In this document: positions 27,353-35,891 of the stretch, piece by piece
How positions within the stretch are numbered: position 1 is the first letter of the stretch
Layout of the letters: each line of letters starts with the position of its first letter
From: Verrucomicrobiaceae bacterium
GTDB lineage: Bacteria; Verrucomicrobiota; Verrucomicrobiia; Verrucomicrobiales; Verrucomicrobiaceae
Direction: 5' to 3'
Length of the DNA: 64,000 nt
Assembly: GCA_016795365.1 (NCBI GenBank)
Contig: JAEUHN010000039.1
Location: 238,610 to 302,609, forward strand
Program-made: the position numbers and the translations under genes
Notes under the pieces: generated by a model
What the model was told of the DNA's origin: nothing
Seen by the model: the letters and a program-made list of their open reading frames with translations, nothing else
The model's database searches: none

Positions 27353-30300
27353 AGACTCTCGCCTCTTCCACGCTGACTTCCTCGCATGGGGACCACACGC
27401 GTCCCGCGTGTCCGCCTCGGCGTCTCGCCGAGGTGACGAGCGTCCCTGGACTTTCGCCAGCACGCCGACGTTCGGTGCTCGGCGAGACGCCGACCACGAC
27501 ACGCGAGACGCGTGTGCTCCCCATGACACTGCGAAGGTCATGGGCGACGACGCTTCTTCTCCACATCTCCCTTCTCACCTCTCTACTCGCGTCGCACACC
27601 CACGCCGCTGAGCCGCCGCCACCCGCCGATCCTGCGGCGCACACGGTGTTGATCCCGTTCGATCAAACGAAGCCGTTGGCGAATCAGAAGCCACAACGCT
27701 ACTACCTGGACCGCGCGGACTTCGAGCGGTTGTGGTCGCTGGCGAAGGAGAATCGCAAGCCGGAGAAGATCGCAGATGCGGACGACAATCAACCTAGCGC
27801 GGTGCTGCACTCGGCCTTGTATCGGGCGACGATCGAGGCAGAGCGCTTCGTGCTCGTGGCGCAGTTCGACATCACAACGCGTGGTCGTTGGGCGAAGCTG
27901 CCGTTGGTGGTGAAGGACTCGCCTGCGAATGCCTCGCTGCCCTTGCGCGAGCTGATCATCGACGGCCAGCCGGGAGCGATCGCGGAGGGCGCAGTCACCT
28001 TTGAGAAGCCGGGCCGTCATGTCGTGCAGGCAACGTATGAAGTCGCTTACAAGCGCGGCTGGTCGCAGGTGCATCTATCGCTGCCGACGTCGCGTGCAGC
28101 GATGGCTTCCATCACGCTGCCGGACACCGATGCGATGCCTGCCTTTGCCGACACGAAGCTGATCGCGATTGAGGAAAGCTCAGGCACGGGACGGCTCGTG
28201 ACCGTGGGTCTCGGTTCGTCGGAGCAATTGCACTTCACGCGGGTGCCGCGTCGCCCCGTGAGTGATGCGCTGCCGCCGAGTGCGGAGGTCACCGTGACCA
28301 CCAGCCTCACAGGCGAGATGCGACTGCACAGCATCGTGCGCTCGCGCTTCATATTCCTCGGCTCAGCACGGAAGGAAGTCGCACTCACGCTGGACAGGAA
28401 CTGGACGCTCGACGGCGCGCCTGCGGTGACCTCGGGCAGCGATGCGGTGCGCGATGTGCGCGTGGCGCTGAAGCAAGAAGGCGACGCGCCCGTGCTGGTG
28501 GCCTCGTTCCCGCATGACGTGTCGAACGATGTAACGCTCGAACTGCATCTCACGCCCAACGCCTTGAACCTCGACCACACGCCGTTCGTAGCTCCGCGTG
28601 CAGCCAAGTGGGAAGCGATCGCCCGCCTCATCGCGCAAGACGGCGTGCAACTGAACGCGAAGCCCACGCCCACGCAGTCACGCCTGGAGAACGAGAGCTA
28701 CACCTACCAAGCCGAGGCAGGCCAGGTCAGTATCCCCGTGGTGCGCTATCGGCTCGGCCAGCGCGAGACGCTCGCCTTTGAAACGAAACCCGCAGATGCG
28801 AAGACCTCGGCGCGCATCGACTACGTGTATCAGCTGAGCGAGCAGAAGCAGGAACTCGCGGCCGCCATCGCGCTGAAACGTGAGCGCGGTGCGTGGCGTC
28901 AGCTTCGTGTCACGCTGCCTGCGGGCATGGAGGTGCAAGGCGTGCACAGTCCTCTGCTCAGCGCGTGGGAGTTGAACGGCAGCGATTTGTATCTGCGCTT
29001 CATCGACGCCACCGGCACGGAGGCGAAGGTGGTCGTGTATGTGGCGAACGCGGTGCTGAAGCCAACGCAAGCATGGTCGCTCGCGCCGCTGCAACTGCCC
29101 GACGTGGAGAAGATCAACGGCACGGCCATTGTCGCCGCACACGCCGCGATCGAGGCACGGCTCGATGGGTTCAAGGCGGAGCACGATCTGCGCGAGATCG
29201 ATCCCGCCACGCAGAAGGCGATCTTCATCATCACGCCTCCTCTGGAGAAGAAACGCGCCATCGAGTTCGAGCGCTCTGATTGGTCGCTTAAGGTGGCGCT
29301 GCAAGATCAGCCGACGCGCTTCAGCGCTGACGGCGTGCTGCTCGGTCAGGCCACGGATCAGGGCATCCTGCTTTCCCAGCAAGTCGCGCTCAATGTGGAG
29401 CAGGGCGCGCTGAAGTGTGTAATCGTGCGCCTGCCGAAGTCGCTGCCCGAGGCCACCGTGACAGGCGAGCAACTGCGCGACATGCAGAGCCGCGTGGTGG
29501 ACGAGCAGCGCGAATACGAATGCACTTTCCAGAGCCAGGGCGGCCTGCTCGGCAGCACGGCGCTGACCTTTGACATGCAACTGCCGCTCACCGACGCGGA
29601 ACTGAAGCTGCCGTTCGTGGAAGTCGCGGACGTGGAGCGCATGCGTCGCTTCTACGTGCTCGACAACTCATCAAGCCGCGAGTCGAAGACGCTGCAAGCC
29701 GATGGCGTCGATCCTTGTGCGAAGGACGCGCTGCCCTACGTGCCGAACGTGCTGACGCAGCCGCAGTTCTACCAAGGTCGTCCGAGTGGTGGACTCGCCG
29801 TGGCCTTCACGCAACTGCAAGCCAGTGGGGGCAACGCGGCCATCGTCACGCTGGCCGACATCACGACGGTGCTTCGTGCGGATGGCGAGCGCTGGGACAC
29901 GGTGGTGTATTCGTTGAGCAATCGCTCGCTGCAATTCCTGCCCGTGGTGCTGCCGGACAAGGCGGAACTCATGGCTGTGACCGTGAGTGGCGAGTCGGTG
30001 CGTGCCGATGAAGAGACGCGTAAGGGCCGGCGCGTGCGGCTGATTCCTTTGATCCAAACCAAGGCTGGTGAGCGGAGCATGGAGGTGAAGCTGGTGTATC
30101 GTCTGCGTGGCTCAGGATTGCCGAAGCAAGTGAAGCTCGATGATCCCGAACTCGTGGGCATCTCCGCTGAGCGCACGGTGTGGAATGCGAGCCTGCCTCC
30201 CGGCTGGACCTTGTCCGACACGACGCGCGATCTCTATGGCAACATGGAACAGATCGCCGAGGAGGGTCGCGACATCGAGAAGCTGCAAAGCTGGATGAGC

Positions 30301-31761
30301 GACCTGAGCCGCATCAATCGCGTGCTGAGCAGCAGCAAGAACTACGACGACAACAACGCTGCGCTGGCCGAAGCCGAGAAGCTCAACAAGGACATCAACG
30401 ACCTGACGCAGAAGGTGCAGAGCAAGCGGCAGTCGCGATACTCGGTGAAGCTCCAAGACGAGAAGGTGGCGAAGCAGTTCGAACTGAAGACCGACAACGA
30501 TCTGAGCAAGGTCAACGATGAACTCACGAAGCAGACGCAAGTGCTCACCGAGAACCGGAAGCAGAACAACAGCTTCGCCGGCAAGTCGGTGGCGATGAAC
30601 GGCGGATTCATCGGCAATGGCTGGGCGCAGAACACTTACGAGGGCAAAACGACCGTGAGCGGCGGTGCACCAGGCATCATGCTCGGTTGCGCGCTGAATG
30701 ACAACGTGGCGGTGGACAATGCCTTTTTTGGCGATGTGCTGGTCATCAATGGTGGCAGCACGCTGACGCTGGGTGGCACGAACACTTACACGGGCGGCAC
30801 CAAGGTGAACGCTGGCACCTTGATAATGACACCGCTGGATCGCTCGGCGAAGGGGAACTTCACGGTCAACAGCGGCGAGGTTCAACTTAGCAGCAACGCG
30901 ATGCAGCAACCGGTCTTCAACAACTCGAACGCCTTCGGCTCGAATGCGCGTGCGGCTACGATTGGCAACTCGTCCAATGCTTCCGTGGAGACGCCCGCCT
31001 TGGTGGCGCTGAATAGCTCGACGTCTAACTTCACCGTGAATGGTGGCACGCTGATCACCCAAAACCTCGGTGCATCTAATGCTGCGGGTGTCCCTGCGAG
31101 TGACGGTCGAGATGCGTTTGGCGGACGCTCGGCAGGCGCTAGCTACGACAAAGCCGATGCTGCTCAGCTCAACCGTGGCATGAGATTTGGCCAGGCGGCG
31201 ATTGTTCCTGACAGCGTCGATGGCTTGGTGTCCGCTCAGCCAACGGCAGGCTTGAAGGCAAAGGCGCAGATTGCGCAGGCACCTGCTCCGGCAGCGCCGC
31301 CTCCCATGCCTGCGGCGGCACCGATGAGTCCGGCGGATCCTTTTGTGGCACCACCGGTGGCTCGCAATAAAGTGAACATACCCAAGCCCGTGCCAGCAAA
31401 GAAGCTGGCCAATCAGGCGGTGGATCTGGTCATCGCTCAGGCTCAAGAGCCGAGCGTGATTGGCCGGTGGGCCAGCCAGCCAGGCGCGATTCGAGCAACT
31501 GGCGTCAAGGACGGTTACGTCACCACGGCTGCAGTGAACCAACTGCGTCCCACAGGTCGGCGTTCATTGCAGGTCGAGGTGCCGCTGGTGGGTGAGACGT
31601 ATCACTTCCGCAAGCTGAAGGACCACGCGGTGCTCGACCTCACACTCAAACCTCAAAGCTCATCCGCCAAGAGAGTTCAACAGACGATGTTCGGTGCTGG
31701 CTTGGGTGCCTGGGCGCTGATGGCGTTGATCGCGCGGCGCCGGAAGAGTCCGGCGATTTAG
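27349..31761 (+). CDS. giant exported protein with coiled coil and autotransporter-type beta repeat, member 3 of the cluster
   Basis: 1470 residues from the ATG at 27349, which overlaps the previous stop (ATGA). Codons 14-58 are copy 2 of the 135-bp repeat; the ATG at 27523, directly after it, would start a textbook signal peptide (MTLRRSWATTLLLHISLLTSLLASHTHA). The shared motif VLIPFDQTKPLANQKPQRYYLDRADFERLW is followed by about 850 residues of beta-rich sequence. A coiled coil (about 985-1070, ALAEAEKLNKDINDLTQKV) and a passenger-type beta repeat (LTLGGTNTYTGGTKVNAGTL, about 1141-1160) come next. The C-terminus is a transmembrane helix with an RRRK stop-transfer tail. Surface or periplasmic scaffold is a guess. 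Confidence 0.78.
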   Translation: MKTLASSTLTSSHGDHTRPACPPRRLAEVTSVPGLSPARRRSVLGETPTTTRETRVLPMTLRRSWATTLLLHISLLTSLLASHTHAAEPPPPADPAAHTVLIPFDQTKPLANQKPQRYYLDRADFERLWSLAKENRKPEKIADADDNQPSAVLHSALYRATIEAERFVLVAQFDITTRGRWAKLPLVVKDSPANASLPLRELIIDGQPGAIAEGAVTFEKPGRHVVQATYEVAYKRGWSQVHLSLPTSRAAMASITLPDTDAMPAFADTKLIAIEESSGTGRLVTVGLGSSEQLHFTRVPRRPVSDALPPSAEVTVTTSLTGEMRLHSIVRSRFIFLGSARKEVALTLDRNWTLDGAPAVTSGSDAVRDVRVALKQEGDAPVLVASFPHDVSNDVTLELHLTPNALNLDHTPFVAPRAAKWEAIARLIAQDGVQLNAKPTPTQSRLENESYTYQAEAGQVSIPVVRYRLGQRETLAFETKPADAKTSARIDYVYQLSEQKQELAAAIALKRERGAWRQLRVTLPAGMEVQGVHSPLLSAWELNGSDLYLRFIDATGTEAKVVVYVANAVLKPTQAWSLAPLQLPDVEKINGTAIVAAHAAIEARLDGFKAEHDLREIDPATQKAIFIITPPLEKKRAIEFERSDWSLKVALQDQPTRFSADGVLLGQATDQGILLSQQVALNVEQGALKCVIVRLPKSLPEATVTGEQLRDMQSRVVDEQREYECTFQSQGGLLGSTALTFDMQLPLTDAELKLPFVEVADVERMRRFYVLDNSSSRESKTLQADGVDPCAKDALPYVPNVLTQPQFYQGRPSGGLAVAFTQLQASGGNAAIVTLADITTVLRADGERWDTVVYSLSNRSLQFLPVVLPDKAELMAVTVSGESVRADEETRKGRRVRLIPLIQTKAGERSMEVKLVYRLRGSGLPKQVKLDDPELVGISAERTVWNASLPPGWTLSDTTRDLYGNMEQIAEEGRDIEKLQSWMSDLSRINRVLSSSKNYDDNNAALAEAEKLNKDINDLTQKVQSKRQSRYSVKLQDEKVAKQFELKTDNDLSKVNDELTKQTQVLTENRKQNNSFAGKSVAMNGGFIGNGWAQNTYEGKTTVSGGAPGIMLGCALNDNVAVDNAFFGDVLVINGGSTLTLGGTNTYTGGTKVNAGTLIMTPLDRSAKGNFTVNSGEVQLSSNAMQQPVFNNSNAFGSNARAATIGNSSNASVETPALVALNSSTSNFTVNGGTLITQNLGASNAAGVPASDGRDAFGGRSAGASYDKADAAQLNRGMRFGQAAIVPDSVDGLVSAQPTAGLKAKAQIAQAPAPAAPPPMPAAAPMSPADPFVAPPVARNKVNIPKPVPAKKLANQAVDLVIAQAQEPSVIGRWASQPGAIRATGVKDGYVTTAAVNQLRPTGRRSLQVEVPLVGETYHFRKLKDHAVLDLTLKPQSSSAKRVQQTMFGAGLGAWALMALIARRRKSPAI
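27388..27522. repeat. 135-bp quadruple-hairpin palindromic repeat, copy 2
   Basis: Same length and ends as copy 1. The differences from copy 1 in the two arms lie almost only in the 3-nt hairpin loops and one outer base, while the central about 40 nt are divergent. It lies at the same place relative to the downstream gene as copy 1 does, and in the same reading frame. Confidence 0.9.
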
Positions 31762-32213
31762 ATGGTCGGCTCGATGCCGGAGACGATGAGAGGGTAGTCC
31801 GTCATGGCCACCAGCTTCACCTGATACAGATCGGAGATTGCATCGGCCTCGGAGGCTTCGTAGTCGTCGCGGTAGTAGATTTCCTTCACACCGTAGGCAC
31901 AGAGCATCTGCATGCAGCTGGTGCAGGGCTTGGTGGTGCAGGCGATGAGCTTCACATTGCCACGGGTGAAGAGGCTGCAGAGATTGACCTCGGCATGGAT
32001 CATGTATTTGCGGCGGCGGTCGCGATCTTCCCAAAAGGCGGCATCGGCATTGAATCCCGGAGCCAGGCCATTGTAGGCGGTGCCGATCACCCGGTTGTCA
32101 TAGTCCAGCGCCACGGCTCCCACTTTGCGGAAGGGATCTTCGGAGCGCAGGCTGGCCACGTGTGCGAGGGCCATGGCGTATTGAGGGATGGTGAGACGAG
32201 AGGGCTTGTCCAT
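31758..32213 (-). CDS. deoxycytidylate (dCMP) deaminase-like zinc enzyme
   Basis: 151 residues from the ATG at 32213; the frame is open to 32366, but that part does not resemble the family. The zinc site is HAE at 73-75 (with the catalytic Glu) and PCTSC with Cys97 and Cys100, as in dCMP deaminase/ComEB proteins. The reaction is hydrolytic deamination of dCMP to dUMP for thymidylate synthesis. The 3' end overlaps the convergent giant-protein gene by 4 nt. A related nucleotide deaminase activity cannot be excluded from sequence alone. Confidence 0.9.
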   Translation of the reverse strand: MDKPSRLTIPQYAMALAHVASLRSEDPFRKVGAVALDYDNRVIGTAYNGLAPGFNADAAFWEDRDRRRKYMIHAEVNLCSLFTRGNVKLIACTTKPCTSCMQMLCAYGVKEIYYRDDYEASEADAISDLYQVKLVAMTDYPLIVSGIEPTI

Positions 32214-32337
32214 GAACGTGGAGACCGTAGAGCGAACGAGCCGACTCGTAAACTGGGGAACCGTGAGCCGTGGAGCGAGCCCAGAACACGGGGTTGCACC
32301 CAGGGCTGTGGGGGCTAGGATGCGCGCCCTCGTTTTT

Positions 32338-33705
32338 ATGTGGAAAGGTAGATTCTCACAGCCCACCAGCGAACGGGTGCAGCGCTACGGCGAGTCGGTC
32401 TCTTTTGACTGGCGGCTCTACGCGCATGACATCCGGGGCTCCATCGCGCAGTCGAAGGCTCTGCTGAAGGCGGGCATCATCACGAAGCTGGAGCAGGCGG
32501 ACATCGAGCGCGGACTGCTGGCGATCAAAGAAGAGATCACGAGCGGCAACTTCGAATGGCACGAGTCGCTCGAAGATGTCCACATGAACATCGAGTCCGA
32601 GCTGACCAAACGCATTGGTGCTGCCGGAGCCAAGCTGCACACCGCGCGCAGCCGCAACGATCAGGTGGCGCTCGATGTGCGGCTCTACTGCCGCGATGAG
32701 GTGGATGCGATCGTGGCGCACATCTCGGAATTGCAACGTGCCCTCGTGCAATGTGCCGAGCGCAACCAGAAGGCCATCATGCCGGGCTACACGCACCTGC
32801 AACGCGGGCAGCCGGTGCTCTTCGCCCATCACCTGCTGGCCTACGTGGAGATGCTGGAGCGCGACACGAATCGCCTGATGGATGCGAGCGAACGACTCAA
32901 CGTGATGCCCCTGGGCTCCGGCGCGCTGGCAGGGTCCACGATTCTGCTCGATCGGGAACTGGTGGCAAAGGAACTCGGCTTCCCTGCGATCACGCAGAAC
33001 AGCATGGACGCGGTGAGTGATCGCGACTTCGTGGCGGAGATCCTTTTTGCCATCGCCCTCTGTGGCGTGCATCTCTCGCGCCTCAGCGAGGACATCATCC
33101 TGTGGGCGAGCGCCGAGTTTGGCTTCATCACGCTCAGCGATGCGCACACCACGGGCTCGTCCCTGATGCCACAGAAAAAGAATCCCGACGTGGCCGAACT
33201 CACCCGTGGCAAAACCGGCCGCCTCGTGGGCAATCTGATGGCGATCCTAACGATCCTCAAAGGCCTGCCCATGACCTACAATCGCGACATGCAGGAGGAC
33301 AAGGAGCCGCTCTTCGACAGCATCGACACGATCAAGGCGGCGCTCGGTGTCTTCGCCGAGATGATTTCTGGCATGGACGTTCGAGCTGACAAGACCAAGG
33401 CCGCCGCGAGCGACCCCATGCTCCTGGCCACGGACCTCGCTGACTGGTTGGTGAAGCAAGGCCTGCCCTTCCGCCATGCGCACGAAGTCATTGGCAAGCT
33501 CGTGGCCTACTCCATCGAGCAGAAGCGCGGATTCGCCGACCTCAAGGTGAGCGAATACAAGCAGTTCTGGAAGGGCTTCAACAAGAGCGTCTATGAGGTG
33601 CTCACGCTGGACACCGCCCTCGCCGCTCGCAAGAACCCCGGCGCTCCCAGCCCGGCCAATGTGGCAGCGCAGCTCAAGCGCTGGCGCAAACTCCTCAGTG
33701 CGTGA
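32338..33705 (+). CDS. argH: argininosuccinate lyase
   Basis: 455 residues, the usual size. The signature GSSLMPQKKNPD is present with the flexible catalytic Ser, together with TARSRNDQVALDVRLY, HTHLQRGQP-like GYTHLQRGQPVLFAHH, and the N-terminal MWKGRFSQPTSERVQRYGESVSFD. It cleaves argininosuccinate into arginine and fumarate, the last step of arginine synthesis. The start at 32338 gives the family N-terminus; ATG 32320 in the same frame is an alternative. It is divergent from the deaminase, and the Nudix gene follows after 6 nt, so the two may be one transcript. Confidence 0.97.
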   Translation: MWKGRFSQPTSERVQRYGESVSFDWRLYAHDIRGSIAQSKALLKAGIITKLEQADIERGLLAIKEEITSGNFEWHESLEDVHMNIESELTKRIGAAGAKLHTARSRNDQVALDVRLYCRDEVDAIVAHISELQRALVQCAERNQKAIMPGYTHLQRGQPVLFAHHLLAYVEMLERDTNRLMDASERLNVMPLGSGALAGSTILLDRELVAKELGFPAITQNSMDAVSDRDFVAEILFAIALCGVHLSRLSEDIILWASAEFGFITLSDAHTTGSSLMPQKKNPDVAELTRGKTGRLVGNLMAILTILKGLPMTYNRDMQEDKEPLFDSIDTIKAALGVFAEMISGMDVRADKTKAAASDPMLLATDLADWLVKQGLPFRHAHEVIGKLVAYSIEQKRGFADLKVSEYKQFWKGFNKSVYEVLTLDTALAARKNPGAPSPANVAAQLKRWRKLLSA

Positions 33706-33711
33706 CGCGAC

Positions 33712-34314
33712 ATGAGCGCTGACTTCGACCTGTGCAAAATCGACCAAGTGGGCTGGGAGAGAACCTCCAGCCACTTCGTCGATGCAGGGCCGCACGTCGG
33801 AGTCGAGCAAGCCACCTTCCGCACGCCCGCAAGAGCCTCGGCGAGCTGGACCATCGTGCATCGCAAGGCCGCCGTGGCCATCGCACCGATGCTGGATGAT
33901 GGCCGCCTAGTGCTGCTCTCGCAGGAGCGCATCCCAGTGCAGCGCATGACGTGGGAATTCCCAGCCGGGCAGATTGATGCCCCTTTGGCCGAAGTCTCGA
34001 AAGAACTCGTTGACCGCGCGGCCATCACCGAGCTGCGGGAGGAACTCGGTGCCGAGCTGGCCAAGGGCGCGACCTTGCAACCCCTGGGATGGTATTTTCC
34101 ATCGCCGGGCTTCACCCAGGAACACATCTATCTCTTCCTCGCGCGGCCGGTCCGCATCGTTGCTCAGGCAACTCCTCAGCACGGTGAGAGCTTCGGCGAT
34201 GTGCGTTACGTCACGCCCGATGAACTTCGGGACATGATCGCCCGTAATGAGATCAACAACTCGCTCACCCTCGCCCTCTTCGCCAAGCTGACGGCCTTGC
34301 GTTTGATCGACTGA
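33712..34314 (+). CDS. Nudix hydrolase, ADP-ribose pyrophosphatase-like
   Basis: 200 residues. The segment TWEFPAGQIDAPLAEVSKELVDRAAITELREELGAEL is a Nudix box preceded by the EFPAG(x) sequence typical of ADP-sugar pyrophosphatases. The box has two peculiarities: an insertion between the glycine and the REUxEExGU part, and Thr in place of the first Arg of that part. The metal-binding EL-REE residues are kept. It probably hydrolyses a nucleoside diphosphate linked to another group. The start is 6 nt after argH. Confidence 0.88.
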   Translation: MSADFDLCKIDQVGWERTSSHFVDAGPHVGVEQATFRTPARASASWTIVHRKAAVAIAPMLDDGRLVLLSQERIPVQRMTWEFPAGQIDAPLAEVSKELVDRAAITELREELGAELAKGATLQPLGWYFPSPGFTQEHIYLFLARPVRIVAQATPQHGESFGDVRYVTPDELRDMIARNEINNSLTLALFAKLTALRLID

Positions 34315-34373
34315 TACCCAAAGACTCTACTCCGCCTCACGTTACCCTTTTCCAACCCCCCTCCGACTGATCC

Positions 34374-35429
34374 ATGTGGAAGTTCATGCTGCACAAGATG
34401 TTCAAGATGCGCGAAAAATTCGCGGTCGATCTGGGCAAAGGCGACGTTGAAAAGCCGTTCATCGAGCACCTCGAAGACCTGCGCACCATGGTGGTGCGCA
34501 TGGCGATCACGCTGCTGACGGTCAGCATTGGGATGTTCTTTTTCTACCAGGAGCTGATGCATTTCATCAAGCTGCCACTGATCTGGTCGGGCGTTTACAA
34601 GACCGTCGAAGACGCCACTGCGGCCCTCATCTCGACCGATCCCACCGGACCCTTCATGACGGCGATGAATGTGACGCTCATCGCCGGTGTCATCGTCGCC
34701 TTCCCCTTGCTGCTCGTGTTCCTGCTGCAGTTCGTTTTGCCAGGCCTGAAGGACAATGAGAAGCGGCTGATCTTCCCGGCTCTCGGCGTCGCCACCTTCC
34801 TGTTCCTCACGGGCGTCGGCTTTGCCTACTACATCGTGCTGCCCCGCGCCCTCGAGTTCTTCTGGACCTTCGGCAGCGACATGGGCGTGAAGCCGATGTG
34901 GACGCTGAACGAATACATCACTTTCTCCACACGCTTCATCCTCGTCTTCGGCATCGCCTTCGAGCTGCCGATCCTGGTCATGGTGCTCGTGAAGCTGGAC
35001 ATCCTGAACTACCAGCTCATGAAGGGCACCCGTGCCCACGCCATTGTCGGCATCGCCATCTTCTCTGCGGTCATCACGCCCACACAAGATGCGCTCACCA
35101 TGGCGCTCATGATCGCGCCGCTCTACTTCCTCTACGAGATCTGCATCTGGCTCGCTCGTTACCTCGACAAAAAGGACCGCGAGATGTATCCCGAATACTA
35201 TGCTGAGATCGCCAAAGACGAGGAAGCGATGAAGGCGGAGGACTCATGGGACAACGAAGACTACAACCCATGGAGCACTGCGGATGACGACGATGACGAG
35301 GGCCTCAAAAAGAAGGACGAGAGCAAGCCGTCCTCCGAGGAGTCCCCCACCCCATCTGAGCAGCCTGAGACCGAGAAGAGCCTGGAAGACTACGCTCGTG
35401 AAGACGAGCGCCGGTCCAACACGGACTAG
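34374..35429 (+). CDS. tatC: Sec-independent (twin-arginine) translocase TatC
   Basis: 351 residues with about six transmembrane helices and the TatC features FIEHLEDLRTMVVRM near the N-terminus, FPLLLVFLLQFVLPGL, LPRALEFFWTFG, and SAVITPTQDALTMALMIAPLYFLYE. TatC is the receptor that binds RR signal peptides of folded cargo, such as the Gfo/Idh/MocA protein at 10957. The C-terminal about 85 residues are a hydrophilic, very acidic tail (DDDDDEG and many Glu/Ser/Pro), longer than usual. TatA/B genes are not in the window. Confidence 0.96.
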   Translation: MWKFMLHKMFKMREKFAVDLGKGDVEKPFIEHLEDLRTMVVRMAITLLTVSIGMFFFYQELMHFIKLPLIWSGVYKTVEDATAALISTDPTGPFMTAMNVTLIAGVIVAFPLLLVFLLQFVLPGLKDNEKRLIFPALGVATFLFLTGVGFAYYIVLPRALEFFWTFGSDMGVKPMWTLNEYITFSTRFILVFGIAFELPILVMVLVKLDILNYQLMKGTRAHAIVGIAIFSAVITPTQDALTMALMIAPLYFLYEICIWLARYLDKKDREMYPEYYAEIAKDEEAMKAEDSWDNEDYNPWSTADDDDDEGLKKKDESKPSSEESPTPSEQPETEKSLEDYAREDERRSNTD

Positions 35430-35454
35430 CCTCAAAGCCCATCACCACTGAGTG

Positions 35455-35480
35455 GAGAACGATCGAAAGATCGTTCTCCG
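35455..35480. terminator. hairpin terminator between tatC and dgkA
   Basis: A perfect 11-bp stem GGAGAACGATC / GATCGTTCTCC closed by a GAAA tetraloop, between two convergent genes. There is no long T-run, but a GNRA-closed perfect stem in a short convergent gap suggests termination. Confidence 0.65.
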
Positions 35481-35514
35481 CCATGATCTCGAACAGGATC
35501 CATCCCGTTCCAAC

Positions 35515-35871
35515 TCAGCCCAGCAGCCGGGCCCACAACGGCGGACCCAGCACGATCAGGCCGATGATCGCGGCACCCAGCGCTGCCCACAGCACGGCTC
35601 CTGCCGCCAGGTCCTTGGCATCACGAATCAGAGGATCGTGCTCGGTGGTCACTCGATCCGCCAGCTTCTCTACCGCAGTATTGAAGCCCTCCGCGGCGAT
35701 CACCATCGTGATGGCCACGATCAGCCAGCACCATTGCTGACGGTCCACATCGAGCCATGCCCCCACGGCGACGGCTGCCGCCGTCGCCAGCAGGTGAATC
35801 CGGGCATGACGCTGGGTCTTGAACAGAATGATCAAGCCACGCCATGCCGCGATGAAAGAAGCCAGTCGCAT
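35515..35871 (-). CDS. dgkA: diacylglycerol kinase / undecaprenol kinase family
   Basis: 118 residues with three transmembrane helices, the size and layout of DgkA. The family core appears as AAEGFNTAVEKLADRVTTEHDPLIRDAKDLAAGAVL, holding the catalytic Glu (in AEGFNTAVE) and the AKD motif. It phosphorylates diacylglycerol or undecaprenol at the inner membrane. The ATG at 35871 is chosen by homology; the open frame continues to 36234 over the neighbouring gene's other strand frame. It lies 20 nt downstream of the enolase-superfamily gene. Confidence 0.92.
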   Translation of the reverse strand: MRLASFIAAWRGLIILFKTQRHARIHLLATAAAVAVGAWLDVDRQQWCWLIVAITMVIAAEGFNTAVEKLADRVTTEHDPLIRDAKDLAAGAVLWAALGAAIIGLIVLGPPLWARLLG

Positions 35872-35891
35872 GACTCGCGAGACATTCAGGA

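Noticed and set aside
30112..31542. Minus-strand 476-codon open frame
   Set aside because: Antisense to the third giant-protein gene. The translation has no domain, and the sense strand carries the recognised repeat and coiled coil.
19214..31761. Idea that the giant genes are non-ribosomal or polyketide synthases because of their size
   Set aside because: No adenylation, condensation, ketosynthase or carrier motifs are present. The sequences have signal peptides and beta-rich patterns instead.
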